The notes under the pieces were generated by a model. It was given only the letters and a program-made list of their open reading frames with translations. It searched no databases and was not told the DNA's origin. The translations under genes were made by a program, and so were the position numbers. DNA of 64,000 bases from Adenophora triphylla var. japonica (taxonomy: Eukaryota; Streptophyta; Magnoliopsida; Asterales; Campanulaceae), in NCBI GenBank assembly GCA_022495995.1, contig JAFEMH010000340.1, positions 614,501 through 678,500 of the forward strand, read 5' to 3'. Position 1 is the first letter of the stretch. Each line of letters begins with the position of its first letter. Of this stretch, positions 21,207 through 33,590 are shown piece after piece.

Positions 21207-22632
21207 TGTTGGAATTTGGTTTGTAAAATTAAGGTTTGACCGACTTTTGACCAAAAATTCCATAAGGTTTCATTTTAGGAAAATGAAATTTGATTGCATA
21301 TTAATAATCTACATTTGGAATAGATTAATTTGATATATTTACTTTCTCAAAACCAATGTGTGGTGAATGAGAAATTAATGATCAAAGTATGCAAAATGAA
21401 ATGGGTTTATGAAGAGTTTATGGGATATGAAAGAGTTATCCCACATTGCTTTAAGAAGGAAAGTAATGCTTGTTTTTAAGTGGAACCATCCAAGGAAGGA
21501 GTCATCAAGTTGATCTCCTTGGGCCAACGTAGTTGAACCATTGGGCCAACCATGCATCCAAGTGGGCTATTGAGCTAGTTTTGTTCTAGCTCAAAATTGA
21601 CCCACAACCTGCGAAGCGCGCGAAGGGCGGAATGGGCGGTTTAGGGCGCACTTTGCACTTCGCGCTGGGAGCTGTGGAGCCTTAAACTTTTGATGAAGTT
21701 AGGTTCGATGGCGGTCCAGGCCAAGGCTAAGTGGTTCGGTTCGTGTGGCTTGAGCGGCTCAGTCCAGTTGGGTCCTTGGTTCGAGCTTAGGAGATGGGTT
21801 GATCCAGTTCGACTTTGGGCTGGATCCGAGTTGGGCCAAACTCGGCTGGACCATGGAGGCAGTTTGGGCCGCTTGTGGAATGGGCAGCCCGTTTGGGCCA
21901 TGGATCATGTTGGTTCTAGAAAGACATGGCTGTTGGATATGGGGAGACCCGCGCCTCCTTGATCAGGCGGGTCAAGGCGTATGGGTCGGACAAAAAATCT
22001 CCTCCCTCCAATCTGTTCAGATTCAAAGGCTAAGAATTAAGGGGTGCAATTTGTGATTATTCCAAATAGACACCACAACTCTTCATACACTATAAATAGA
22101 CCCCTGGTTTGACAAACCAGTTCACTCAATCATTCCTTCACTTCACATATTCACTCTCTCTTCTCACTAGAAGTAGAGAATCACTTATCTAACGGAATTA
22201 ACTAACTCAGTTAGATAATTAACTGAATTATGGAATTCAGTCACAGAATTCAATGGAATTCTTAACATCATCTGTTAGAAGATAAAGTATCTCGTTGCAT
22301 AAGTCTTCTTCAAAGTCTGGAAGTGTCAAACACGAATTTTGTTCGCCGAAGTCATTAATTTGGAGTGCTCATATTAATGACTGTAAATTTGTTTCATCTT
22401 GAGAGAAGATTGCCGCTAATCCGTAAGCACCAGTGCGGGGCAATATCTTCTTACGGAGATTGTGTCCAACACAAGACTCGACTTCTTTATTACTCGGTTT
22501 GCTTTAATTTTTGCATTCTAGTTTATCTTTATTTCCTGCCCTGTTAATTATGTTATGGTTCATTATATTATTTGTCATTTCGTTAAAATCAAGAAAGCCT
22601 TATTTATTGTCAAATAGACAATTTTCCCAACA
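21207..22632 (+). repeat. 5' LTR of the inserted Copia element
   Basis: 1,426 bp, TG...CA. The TATA box ACTATAAATAGAC is at about 22089, followed by a leader with CACTTCACATATTCACTC. The middle (21600-21960) is unusually GC-rich. I found no standard primer-binding site directly after the end (22633). Confidence 0.9.
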
Positions 22633-23519
22633 ATTGCAAGAAGATATTTACGTTTTCTTATTTTTATGACAAATATGAGCCAATGATGATGGATAACCGA
22701 AGGACATTATCCTTAGAGACTTAACGAGGAAAATTGACGGTTTCCAAGGAAGGATAACTAGAAGAGCATTGGAAGTTAACTAGGAAATAATGAGAAGGTC
22801 AACAATAATCCCGGAAGTGATTCAAAGAATTGTAGACAACGTGGAGCGGACTTATAAACAAAGAAGTTCATGCAAGGCAGATAACCAAAAGAGGAAGAGG
22901 ATGATGATCCAGATTCGCCTAGGAGATAACCAAAAAGGAAGATGATAGCCAATCCGCGAAGAAAGATAGCCGTAGAAGAATGGGATCATGAAAAACTCAA
23001 ATGTAGGATGTACATACTGAGTAGACCAAATGATGCCCGTACAAAGAGCACTGTCTCGTGGGGACAACCAAAGAGTTGTAAAACACTTTGGAACAGACTA
23101 TAAGGTTCAAGGAACCATCTCCAAAATATGTTACAAGATGTGGTAAGACCAATCACGTAGCAAAAGTTTGTCATATTCCATGAAGGGAAATAGACAACTG
23201 AATCACTGAATACCGAAGCGGGTATTAGGCTGGAGGAAGTAAACCAGTTTAAACATTTTAGGTTGTGACTCTTTGAATGGACACTTGCTAAGAGTGTGAC
23301 TATTCAGAGAGGCACACCCGGATCGGCCATGCACAGACATAGAGCACGCCCGTGCACAGACATAGAGCACTCCTGTGCAAAGCATGGAGCGGCCGTGCAA
23401 ATTTGTTGACTCGGTCGTGCACTGCTGAGGCACCAGTTCAAATAAGTTGTGTCTTTTCAAGACCACAACACAAATATAAGCAGCAATGGTGTTTGAAACC
23501 AACTTAGCAAAGTTGGAAG
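22633..23519 (+). pseudogene. Decayed gag region of the inserted Copia element
   Basis: Badly broken. The recognisable piece is a CCHC zinc knuckle at about 23127-23172 (C-Y-K-C-G-K-T-N-H-V-A-K-V-C) split by one extra base after the third codon. Bases 23300-23420 contain four imperfect repeats around 'catagagc..gcccgtgcaca'. Confidence 0.6.
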
Positions 23520-24290
23520 TCAACCCAAGAGAATGGTGGATAGACGCTAGAGCTACTCACCATATATGTGCTGATAAAGAGAGCTTCTCATCATACACTC
23601 CTATCAATGGAAGGAATGTGTATATGTGAAACTCTGAAACTTCCAAACGTCGTGGGATTTGAAAAGGTTGTGTTGAAGATGACTTCATACAGAAAATTGA
23701 CTCTCGTGAATGTGCTGCATGTCCCAGACATTCGCAAGAACCTAGTTTCCAGATCAATGTTGAGCAAGGCTGGATTTAGACAAATGTTTTGAGTCAGATA
23801 AAACTGTATTGACCAAGAAAAATTTGTTTCTTGGTAAAGGATACCTTGCCTAGAGGCAAAGAGCATCGGTGTTTCTTATGTTTACCTTTTGAAAGGTTCT
23901 AATTTATGGCATGATAAATTAGGTTATGTGAATTTCAACACAATTAAGATGTTAGTGAATCAAGAATTAATTCTCAAGAATAAATTCGATTCAACTGACA
24001 AGTGTGAAATTTGTGTGAAAGATAAAATTACTAAGTCATCATTTTCTTCAATAATAAGAAACACGACACCTCTTGAGTTAGCTCACACAAATAATTGTGA
24101 TCTAAAGTTAGTGCAAACTCGAGGTGGGAAAAAGTATTTAATTACTTTATAAATGGTTGCACATGACATTCTCTTGATAAGGAAGGATGAAGCCTTGGAG
24201 GCTTTCCAAACTTATAAGAATGAAGTTGACGAATCAACTTAATATAAAGAAGATTCGAAAAGCTAGAATGAGGGGAATACGCGGCGCCGC
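23520..24290 (+). pseudogene. Protease to integrase start of the inserted Copia element
   Basis: Protease remnant at 23530-23790: WWIDARATHHICADKESF, where normal Copia proteases have W-x-[IL]-D-[ST]-G, so the active-site D-S-G is D-A-R here. Then LTLVNVLHVPDIRKNLVSR. The GAG-preintegrase/integrase zinc-binding piece (23889-24150) has LWHDKLGYVNF and CEICVKDKITKSSF. Integrase is cut short after GGKKYLITL. A further integrase scrap (DEALEAFQTYKNEV) is at 24184-24226. Stops and frameshifts between pieces rule out function. Confidence 0.75.
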
Positions 24291-26568
24291 TTGAGGATAT
24301 TTGTGAGGTTTCCGGCAGTATTCATCAAACGATCGCAACATATTCAACTCAGTCTAATGCAGGAGCTAAACGCAAGAATCATACCTCTTAAGAGATGATA
24401 AATGCAATAAGCTCTGGCTTAACCGAATTTGTGGGGGAAGCTGTACTGTTATTTTTAATGAGATACCCAAGAAAGGATTTGATAAAACTAATTACAGATT
24501 ATGGCATAATCGTAAGACGTTTTATAAATACTTTAAGTATGGGGGTACACCTCAATTGTGGGGATACACCTCAAGTGTGGGGGTACACCTTAAGTATGGG
24601 GGTACGAGCTAAAGTAAAAGTACTTAAGCCAAAGACAAGGAATTTGGTATTCCTTGAAAGGTATTCCTTGAAATCATATTTCCTTGAAATAAAAAGGAAA
24701 TAATATAAGTTTATGAAGAGAACTTATAAAATTATAAAAGATTTATCTTAATAGTAAGATGAACTAAGACACAGTTTGTGGACAAAAGAAGCTAGTCTTT
24801 TGGTCCTAATTTTCTATGGTAGAAAATTAAACAAAATCTGTTAAATAATGTTGTTAACATTTAAATGAATAGTTCATCATACATTTGGAAGTTGGTTGAT
24901 CTTCTTCCATAATGCGAACCGTTGGGTTGCAAATTGGTTCTTAAAAGGAAGCATTTGAAAGATGAATCTATAAACGGAAAACTAATGAAAGATAAAATCC
25001 TAAGGCAGACTTTCAAGAAATGTAGTCAAGAGAGTTAGAATTTCAAATGATAAATTTCTAAAGGGAAAACAATCTTGAGAAATAAACTCTATTGAGACGG
25101 ATTATTAATCTGAAAAGGCAGATTATTGATCTCGAAAGTGAGACTCTTGAGATATAGAATCTGAAGAGAAAAGATATTTAAAGTAATAGACTTTTTAATG
25201 GTAGAATCATAAGAGTTAGATACATTCTCCAAGATAGAATCTCGAATAAGCTAAATTTTTTAGAAGTAACAGATAGATTCTTGAGAGATGAAATCTATAA
25301 GGTAGAATCTTGAGAGGTAATATCTGTAAGGTAGATTCCTGAGAGGTAGACTCTAAGGAGGTCAAACCACTTAGAGATACTGAATACTTGGGAAGTCGGG
25401 CCGGTACAGAGATAATAACCACTCGAAGAAACTGACCGATAGAAGAATTTGATCACTCGAAAAGATTGACCATTCTAGAGAGACTAAAAGTCTAAATAAA
25501 AATTGTAATAAATCACTAAGTATAGTCAAAGTACTTGGAGTACTTAAAGATATTCTTGTGATTACATATTACAATAAATGAGATATTCAATAGTATGAAA
25601 AGGATATACTAATTGGATATCAGACACAAATAAACTCCAAGGTGAAAATGTGTTCACAATAAATGGAGCAGCGGTGTCAAACTTCCAAGACAACATGAAT
25701 AACTCGATTCAATAAGGAATCTGAGTCGATAGTGTTAGATAAAGATAAAAGCTAAATGGTCTTGGAAGATATTCCTCTGTGGAATAAGTTTGTCTACATG
25801 ACCTAAGGCATTGTGACGACAATGAGAAATAGGAAAAGGTGTAGAACATCGTAGTAAGTCAAGACACAATGGTCATTGACATATTACCATAAGACAATTG
25901 ATCTCAAATGGGACTGTCACAACTGGCCATGTGAAGTCAAAAACGGATCCGTATACCAAAAGGTATGAGTAGGAGATCAAATTGTTTGGTAAGAAGAATG
26001 AGATTCAAAACCCACACAAACAAAGAAATCCATAGTGGACACTCAACCTTGAGAATTGGAGATCCCATGCCCTTGGTTCAATGAGACAACTAAATTATGG
26101 AAATTCTAGTATGTGCGCTTAGAACTAATTATAACTCATTCTCAGAAGCCATCTAAGTGCTAAAACACTTAATGACGTGTGGTGAGGGTAAGCTTAAAGC
26201 TTTTAATGATTCCTATACCTAAGTTGTGGAGTATAGCAGGATACTCTTTATGGGAGATCACCTATATAAGTGAGAAGTAATAAGGCCGCTTCTAAATTGA
26301 AACACTTATGAATCAAGAATGGTCCAGTGCCGAAATGGACAAAACGTGAGAACAAAACGTGTTAGAGCTGTTATTGTGTGAGTACTATTGTCTTGGTATA
26401 CACTATACAGTCACTGGTTCAAAGCGTCTCGCTACCAAAATGGCTAGTATATCCGATAGTATTTCACTAGGGAAGGTTCAAGGCCATAAGCTACCTATCC
26501 CGATGCAATAATAGTTTGCTGAAACTTTCAGATGAGTCTGCATTCATGCATGCATTTAATTTGTCATT
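24291..26568 (+). other. Unrecognisable decayed pol of the inserted Copia element
   Basis: About 2.3 kb where reverse transcriptase and RNase H should lie; no motif survives. Bases 24530-24605 hold four copies of 'gggg(g/a)tacacctcaa(g/t)t'. Bases 25090-25420 hold many short 'gatagaatctcgaga'-like repeats. Confidence 0.6.
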
Positions 26569-26580
26569 CGTGTGGGGGAT
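26569..26580 (+). other. Polypurine tract before the 3' LTR
   Basis: GTGTGGGGGAT directly precedes TGTTGG of the 3' LTR at 26581, the usual plant Copia arrangement. Confidence 0.85.
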
Positions 26581-28422
26581 TGTTGGAATTTGGTTTTGTA
26601 AAAGTAAGGTTTGACCGACTTTTGACCAAGAATTCCCTAAGGTTTCATTTTAGGAAAATGAAATTTGATTGCATATTAATAATCTACATTTGGAGTAGAT
26701 TAATTTGATATATTTACTTTCTCAAAACCAATGTGTGGTGAATGAGAAATTAATGATCAAAGTATGCAAAATGAAATGGGTTTATGAAGAGTTTATGGGA
26801 TATGAAAGAGTTACCCCACATTGCTTTAAGAAGGAAAGTAATGCTTGTTTTTAAGTGGAACCATCCAAGGAAGGAGTCATCAAGTTGATCTCCTTGGCTA
26901 GCCTAGTTGAACCATTGGGCAAACCATGCATCCAAGTGGGCTATTGAGCTAGTTTTGTTCTAGCTCAAAATGGACCCACAACCCGCGAAGCGCGCGAAGG
27001 GCGGAATGGGCGGTTTAGGACGCACTTTGCACTTCGCATCCGTCGCTGGGAGCTGTGGATCCTTAAACATTTGACGAAGTTAGGTTCGATGGCGGTCCAG
27101 GTCGAGGCTAAGTGGTTCGGTTCGTGTGGCTTGAGCGGCTCAGTCCAGTTGGGTCCTTGGTTCGAGCTTAGGAGATGGGTTGATCCAGTTCGGCTTTGGG
27201 CTGGATCCGAGTTGGGCCAAACTCGGTTGGACCATGGAGGCAGTTTGGGCTGCTTGTGGAATGGGCAGCCCGTTTGGGCCATGGATCATGTTGGTTCTAG
27301 AAAGACATGGCTGTTGGATATGGGCTGACCCGCGCCTCCTTGATCAGGCGGGTCAAGGCTTATGGGTCCGACAACAAATCTCCTCCCTCCAATCTGTTCA
27401 GATCCAATGGCTAAGAATTAAGGGGTGCAATTTGTGATTATTCCAAATAGACACCACAACTCTTCATACACTATAAATAGACTCCTGGTTTGACAAATCA
27501 ATTCACTCAATCATTCCTTCACTTCACATATTCACTTTCTCTTCTCACTAGAAGTAGAGAATCACTTATCTAACGGAGTTAACTAACTCAGTTATATAAT
27601 TAACTGAATTATGGAATTCAGTCACAGAATTCAACGGAATTCTTAACATCATCTGTTAGAAGATAAAGCATCTCGTTGCATAAGTCTTCTTCAAAGTCTG
27701 GAAGTGTCAAACACGAATTTTGTTCGCCGAAGTCATTAATTTGGAGTGCTCCTATTAATGACTTAAAGTCGTTTCATCTTGAGAGAAGATTGCCGCTAAT
27801 CCGTAAGCACCAGTGCGGGGCAATATCTTCTTGCGGAGATTGTGTCCAACACAAGACTCGTCTTCTTTAATTACTCGGCTTGCTTTAATTTTTGCATTCT
27901 AGTTTATCTTTATTTCCTGCCCCGTTAACTATGTTATGGTTTATTATACTCCCTCCGTCCCAGACCATGGGTATATGGGGTGGATTTCACGCTTTTTAAG
28001 AAATTTTTTAAAAAATGAATAAAAGTTAAATGTGGGATAGAAAATAATAGTTAAATGTGTGGTAGGGAATAGGAGAGAGAATGTAAAAGTTAAATATGTG
28101 ATAGGGAATAGGAGAGAAAATGTAAAAGTTAAAAATATTTAATAGGAGAGAGAATGAGTGGGAGGAATAGTAGTTAAATGTGTGGTAGAAAATAGGAGAG
28201 AGAATGTATAAGGATATAATGAATGGTTTTTTTGTAAATATATGGAGTTGATAAGGGTATAAATATATTCAAAAACTTGCCATTTATGGAAATGAACTCT
28301 TGGTCTGGGACGGACCAAAAGGGAAAGATGAACCCTTGGTTTGGGACGGAGGGAGTATTATTTGTCATTTCGTTAAATTCAAGAAAGCCTTATTTATTGT
28401 CAAATAGACAATTTTCCCAACA
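26581..28422 (+). repeat. 3' LTR of the inserted Copia element
   Basis: Same sequence as 21207-22632 with scattered changes, enlarged by a 407-bp MITE plus a 2-bp TSD. TATA box at about 27470. Ends CCCAACA at 28422. Confidence 0.92.
27949..28355. mobile_element. Stowaway-like MITE
   Basis: TIRs CTCCCTCCGTCCCAGACCA (27949) and its inverse GGTTTGGGACGGAGGGAG (ending 28355), flanked by TA on both sides (27947-27948 and 28356-28357). The CTCCCTCCGTCC end is the classic plant Stowaway (Tc1/mariner) terminus. The empty site is visible in the 5' LTR (about 22570). Confidence 0.95.
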
Positions 28423-28427
28423 ATTAT

Positions 28428-28486
28428 GTCACACATCTATTTTTTTTTCTGTTGAAACTTGATTTCCTATCTAAACTAAACTTTCA
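28428..28486 (+). repeat. 3' LTR of the SIRE-like element, last part
   Basis: 'ctgttgaaacttgatttcct' and 'ctaaactttca' match the end of the 5' LTR (1400-1440 plus 9040-9044). Element ends at 28486. Confidence 0.8.
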
Positions 28487-29129
28487 CTTTCCTAGTTCCT
28501 TAAGTATTTAGGACTCTACATTGTGAATATATATATATATATAGTGGTGCTATGATCAATAACAATTGCTTTTTGCCTCATATCTCGTCTCTAACACGTA
28601 CATTTTATGTGAGGGGTAATTGGACCCCTATTTATACCTTTAGGCTGGAGTGTGAATAGAAGATCGTTAGCTGAATTATATTAGGAAGGTAAATATTTAC
28701 CCAAATTAGGCTTCTTTGTCGATTAGGATCTTCGTCCTAAATAAATATTCTTGATGAGTATAAATCCATAGTGGAGTAGGATTTTGTAATGCTTTTGTAT
28801 TTGTGTTGGAAAAATATCCCGCATTATTAGGAGATGAAATAGGACTATGACTTCCTTTCAGTGGCCCTCTGCTTTCTACTTGCGCGTGGCAAGAGTAAGA
28901 AACATAAAACTAAGTTGTAAATAACACATTTTTGATAGTTGTTGCGGTTCATCCGCATTCGTAAACTGTGCATGTCATTTCGATCTCATGCATCTGAGCA
29001 AAGTTGTTTGAACTAAGAACCCATGGAAAGCTGGAACCTGCTTGGGTGCGTTTGTCAAGTCCTCTAGTGTTTTGTGGAGCGGGATTGCCCCCTTGTCAAA
29101 GTAGTGTTGCGTCTTCTGATCTGAGTGAT
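28487..29129. other. Intergenic DNA between two retrotransposons; no gene
   Basis: A short (AT)n run is at 28529-28543. No motif, TIR or RNA gene was recognised. This is one of the few stretches that may be original, non-transposon DNA. Confidence 0.5.
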
Positions 29130-30865
29130 TGTAAGTACTCCAATTTGAGCTTGTTAGAATTTTCGTTAGAAAATTAACGAAAGTTATAACATTTCTAACA
29201 ATTCCTAACAATCCTAACATTTCTAACAAAATGAGGGTAAAATGGGCATTGTTATTTAAGGTTAAACCTCAAAAAGAATCTTAAAAAGCAAAAACAAAGG
29301 AAGAAAACCATAAATAGAAATGCTGGAAACAAAAAGCTACATTTAATTTGAATTTTGAAAAGAAATATTCCCCTTGTCCAAAGCTGGAGCTGCATTTAAT
29401 GAACAGTGCACGCTGAAGGGTCTTGTCCGCGCGGATGAGTTTGTCATTTCAGGAGGGCTATAAATTGAGCCCTCCAGTCACAAAAATAAGGAGGAAGAAC
29501 ACAATTTGCACTGAACCTCTGGCGAAATATAGAGAGAAAACAGTGAGAATTCTTCAAGAATTGTCACCATTTTCTCTCCAATCTTTCCCAACTCACACTC
29601 ATCCACTCACTCTCATACTTAAGCCTTAAACACTCATACACTCAAGCCAAAAACTCAAGAACACAAGGAAGATTGGTAAACCCTCCTTCTCCTTACCCTA
29701 AACTCCAACCATGCATGCATTTGCAAACTACAAAATGTAGTTCTTTCATCTTCTTGCTTTAGATCTAAGAAGATCACCATGGAAGACCATCTCCATGGAT
29801 GATCTTCTACAAAGATCAAGATTATTTTCAAGATCTCTTACTTTCTTGCAAAGAAAACTCATTTTCAAAACCCTAAACACCATTTTCATACATCAAATCT
29901 CATTTTCAAAGGGTAAAATCCCCCTCCCCAAGCAAATGAAATGCTTAGTCCTAATGTACCCCAAGGATGGTTTGGTATAGTTGATTCACCACTAAAATGC
30001 CAAGTGATCACTAACCAAAACCTAGGGAAATGGGGACAATCATGGATGCAAAACCCCCCTTTAAATCATATTTTCCTTCTTGAGAAGTTGCTGTCCAGTA
30101 GCAATTTTCTCAGACCTCAGTCCATGGTCTAATTTTTTGGACACAGATAAATGTGGAATTTGGTGTTGACTACAAAACACTTTTTGTAGACAACATCCAT
30201 ATCTTTCCATACATATTTTTACTTTATTTTTTGGGTGAGTAAAACTCCTCTTTTCAAATTTTCTTTCAGAGGCTAGTTCATCAGCTTCTGGGAATCCAGA
30301 TCTCATATCTGAGGTTTCCAGAAGGTTTTGACCCCTCAAATCTTCTCCAAAATGGAAAATTCCTTCTCACAAATCTTATTTAAGGTGTCTAGAACAACTT
30401 TCATTCTCTGAGTTTATCCAGATTATGAAGTTTTAAGACCCTTGAATCCATTTCAAAATCAAAGGTCCACTGCCTTTTTCATTCTGGCAGAAATGGCTCT
30501 CAACTTCAAAAGGTCTTTTGAGTACCAAATCTCAATCCAAAAATCTTCCAAAAATTCATGGGATCAGTTTAAAGTCTTAAAAAGATATCCCAATTTTTAC
30601 TTTTCTGAGTTTCAACTTATTTTGGCCAAAACACACACACACACACACACAAATGATTTTCAGCTTGGAAGACTCGTTTTACGAGGCGCGTCGGGTGCAC
30701 ACTAACGTCCTTCCCGACGCGTAACATGACCTCCGAACCTAAATCTCTGATCTTGGGCTTTTTTCAAAGTTTTGGCCCTCAAAATAAAAATGGCGTGGCG
30801 ACTCCGTTTCGTTGATTTTTTCAAATAAAAATGGGAAAATTTTCGGATACGCACATATCATCACA
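29130..30865 (+). repeat. 5' LTR of the Tat/Ogre-like element
   Basis: 1,736 bp. Promoter: palindrome GTCCGCGCGGAT (29425-29436), then TATAAAT (29459). An (AC)n microsatellite is at 30633-30652. Bases 30688-30722 contain 'gcgcgtcgggtgcacac' and the partial inverse 'cccgacgcgt'. Compared blocks look about 90-95% identical to the 3' LTR. Confidence 0.93.
29425..29465 (+). promoter_or_regulatory. LTR promoter: GC palindrome plus TATA box
   Basis: GTCCGCGCGGAT (29425-29436) with TATAAAT at 29459-29465, 22-23 bp apart. The 3' LTR has the same pair (45715-45726 and 45750-45756). The palindrome core also occurs upstream of both antisense ORFs. Confidence 0.6.
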
Positions 30866-30866
30866 G

Positions 30867-30884
30867 TGGCGACTCCGCTGGGGA
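30867..30884 (+). other. Primer-binding site of the Tat/Ogre-like element
   Basis: TGGCGACTCCGCTGGGGA begins one base after the LTR end. This is the type of site used by Ogre/Tat elements (reported as Arg-tRNA complementary). Confidence 0.85.
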
Positions 30885-32411
30885 CTAAGCTTTCTTTTTT
30901 AAAAAAAAAATGAATGATATTTGGTATATTGGTGGAAACCATTAAACTTCCCGTTATCGCCTCCTAACACGAGTCGGGGATAAATTGTGGTCTAACAATC
31001 CCACGTACCGGTATCACCGTTTTCAAAAAAAAAAGCTTTTGAGGGTCAAGCTTCCGTCCCGGCTTTGAAAATCATTTTTGTGTGTGTGTTGATTTTTGCA
31101 CAGTTTTCATGTTGTTTTGGCCGCCTCGGAGAAAGTCAAAATTTTGACTGTCGGAATAATGTCCCTAACTGTCGGAATTTTCGTGCTTACGTGCTTATGT
31201 GCTCATTAAATTTCAAAAAAAAAATTTCAAAAAAAAAAAGAAAATTTTCCAAAAAAAATCATGCATCATATTTTTAAGACACATAAAAAAAATCTCTATT
31301 TTACTCAGAAAAAGAATATAGACTGCTTGCACACTACACGCACGTGACCGTACACTGCACACTACGTCCCTAACCCGGGGAAATCCTTGTCGCGGTCCGT
31401 TTGGTCTTATTACGCCTCTCGGATGAGCACGGGACTACCCAACATCCCATGGAGCCTCGTGTCGACCATGCACTTGTCAGTGACACACTTTGTCAGAGAC
31501 CCGGTTGGTTTTAGTACAGTACGTGTCATGCCTGTACGTGTATAGACCTTTCCTTTCAAGCCTTTGTCGGCATACCGACTCAATATCTTTCGGGGACCCT
31601 TATCGGTCGAAGTTACGCCGGTTTTCCGCCGCGGACTTTGACCAAGATATTGACCGGCGCCTTGACTTCGGCTCGGCGCACAAATTATACACGACTCCCG
31701 GCATTGACCTTTGAGTCATCAAGGATTAATGAATATTCCATGCCTAATTACGGCTAGCGACGACAAGTCAAGATCAATTCGTGGACGCTTATCGGTCAAA
31801 TCATGCCGACTTTTCGTCGAGCCCTCGGACATGATCTTGACTTTTGACGTCGGCTTTGTCCGTAATTTACATCGAATGCTCGTTAAGACTCGATTACCCG
31901 CCGGAGCTTTTAGGATCGTTTTTCTTTCGGTCGGTGGGATCCGCTTGCCCTATAGGACCCTCGCCCGGCCGTCCACCCTGGGAGGTCGAAATACGGGTGG
32001 AATACGAGGGGCTTATAGACGTAGTGACGGGGCCCGGCGATCCGGGATCCCGAGTAGTTTGCGAAAAGAAGAGCAATCTTTTCCAACCGATTAGGTTAAT
32101 AAAACATGTTTTAAGTAAACGTGAACAAATAATCGCATGTTGCATGAGCCAAAAGCCCAAACACCTACCCTCCTTCCATTCCCGGACATCGAACCTTCGT
32201 GTCCTTTCCCCGCAGCCCGCACAAAGCTTGGTTTCGGGCACGGGTCACCGTTGATCGGTTGGGAAGAGTCAAGCGCGTCATCGGCTTCGCCGTTTGTTCC
32301 GACTCGGGTTTGAGAATGTACGCATCGGCCGGTAATGATGGGGATAACGTTGCTCCATCCTCCAAAATCCCTCGAGCACGAACCCGATGTGGATCCGGTT
32401 GGTAGAACAGA
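30885..32411 (+). other. Leader region of the Tat/Ogre-like element
   Basis: About 1.5 kb with no coding motif I can name. A-rich runs lie at 31025-31260 and GC-rich sequence with many 'cggtcgaa/tcggtcaaa' words at 31600-31900. Long leaders are usual in Ogre-type elements. Short open frames here overlap on both strands and are not convincing. Confidence 0.6.
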
Positions 32412-33590
32412 TGAGACTTCGACATGAGGCTCAAATTGATGACCTTGGGGGTTGTCGCAAGTCATGGTTTGACTATCAGTCTCAATTCCGATGGCACTTT
32501 TACCGCAAAGAAGGAAGAGGGTTCTCCTCCTCTTCTTAATCGTCCGGATACATCAAGATGCTACCCCAAGATTCCTATGTTTCCACCGCCGGGACTCCTG
32601 CCCGTCGACTTACGAGCAACCGGCCCCCAACAGCGATCGAGGACGAAAGAGTTCGGTATCTTGTCGGTTGTCCCCTCTCAAAGTGATGATCCCACAAATA
32701 TCGGCTGAGTGATGAAAATCGAGAACGAGTTGAAGAAATATGGTCGGCCATCAAAGCCACGGAAGAACGCCGGAACGGACGACGAGCTGGATTGAAGAGG
32801 CCACACGCCACTTCGGGACCTTAACAATATCCCAAGCGGCCGGGGCTACCTTGAAGGACAAACATATGCCTGTTCCCAGGACCTCAATATCTCTCATTAT
32901 CCGGCGAGAGTCCAATCACTCGCTACGATGAGCCCGGCACAGATCCCCCCGGACCCGGTTCCACTCGAAGTCATTCCAGGCGCTCAACCCGAGGTCCCAA
33001 ATCCGCCGCACCGGTAGTAGAACACATTTGGTGGGATATTTGTGGCTTGTCCCGATTGCCTTGAAAGGGATTATCGGGGAGGATACACGAGGACCGTCCT
33101 CTAAGAAAAAGAAAATTTCCTCTCGGCAAAAATTAAAGGAGAGATTCGAGTCAGGTGATAACGGTGTGGGAACGCTCGGGGAGCCATCAGGGGATTTGAT
33201 TATTATGTACTCTACTCCGGTCGGTCTTCCCCAAAGCAAAAAGGGGTAAAAGAACGAGAAAAGCCTTGCCAACGACGGAATTGAGACCTTCGGATACCAA
33301 AGTGCTGCGAACGAAGTCCAACCCCCTCGGGGTCGGACGAGTTCGGTTGTCCGGCTCCCAGAAGTATACACCGATGAAGAAAAACCGACGCCGATCTGGC
33401 GCTCCCACTCAATCAACATGTTGACGGAGATGGCAACCACCACAAAAGGCATCGAGTATAACCCGGGGGCTTCGGCGAAGGCTACACCTCGCAAGAAAAA
33501 GGCACGAAGTGGCGGTTTAATGACTCTCTATCCGAGACAAGGACCAAATCTATGATCCTCACCTATATGGGAGTATGATCACCTTCTGCG
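32412..33590 (+). pseudogene. Decayed gag of the Tat/Ogre-like element (by position)
   Basis: Placed between leader and protease. A possible start at 32412 (MRLRHEAQIDDL) fits the opening of gag proteins in this lineage, but frameshifts follow every few dozen codons. Segments such as DENRERVEEIWSAIKATEERR (about 32715) and KKKKISSRQKLKERF (about 33100) look charged and helical. No intact capsid domain or zinc knuckle could be identified. Confidence 0.5.

Larger units (their letters stand above)
21207..28422 (+). mobile_element. Ty1-Copia retrotransposon inserted in the SIRE-like 3' LTR
   Basis: TSD ATTAT lies at 21202-21206 and 28423-28427. Both LTRs begin TGTTGGAATTTGG and end TTTTCCCAACA. 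The internal region is only 3.9 kb and heavily decayed. Total length is 7,216 bp. LTR copies look about 95-97% identical in the parts compared by eye (excluding a MITE in the 3' copy), so this insertion is fairly old but younger than its host. Confidence 0.93.
890..28486 (+). mobile_element. SIRE/Maximus-like Ty1-Copia retrotransposon, split by three large nested insertions
   Basis: Host element of the left third. Parts in order: 5' LTR (about 890-1440 plus 9040-9044), Met-tRNA-type primer-binding site (9047-9060), gag (9104-10870), end of pol with RNase H (11002-11671), an extra 3' ORF (18500-20560) and 3' LTR (about 20750-21206 plus 28428-28486). Gag with a zinc knuckle, acidic stretch and coiled coil, together with an ORF downstream of pol, fits the SIRE/Maximus lineage. 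Insertions are a CACTA element, a Mutator-like element and a second Copia element. Removing them leaves about 7 kb. Protease, integrase and most of reverse transcriptase are deleted, so it cannot be autonomous. The 3' end is well placed because 'ttca' ends both LTR copies; the 5' start is uncertain. Confidence 0.8.

Noticed and set aside
21641..21962. Overlapping Trp/Pro-rich open frames in the Copia LTR (repeated at 26965-27437)
   Set aside because: They are LTR sequence present in both copies and open on both strands because of the high GC content.
32091..32465. Several 70-135-codon frames on both strands in the Tat/Ogre leader
   Set aside because: GC-rich sequence with few stops on either strand; no motif, and frames conflict with one another.
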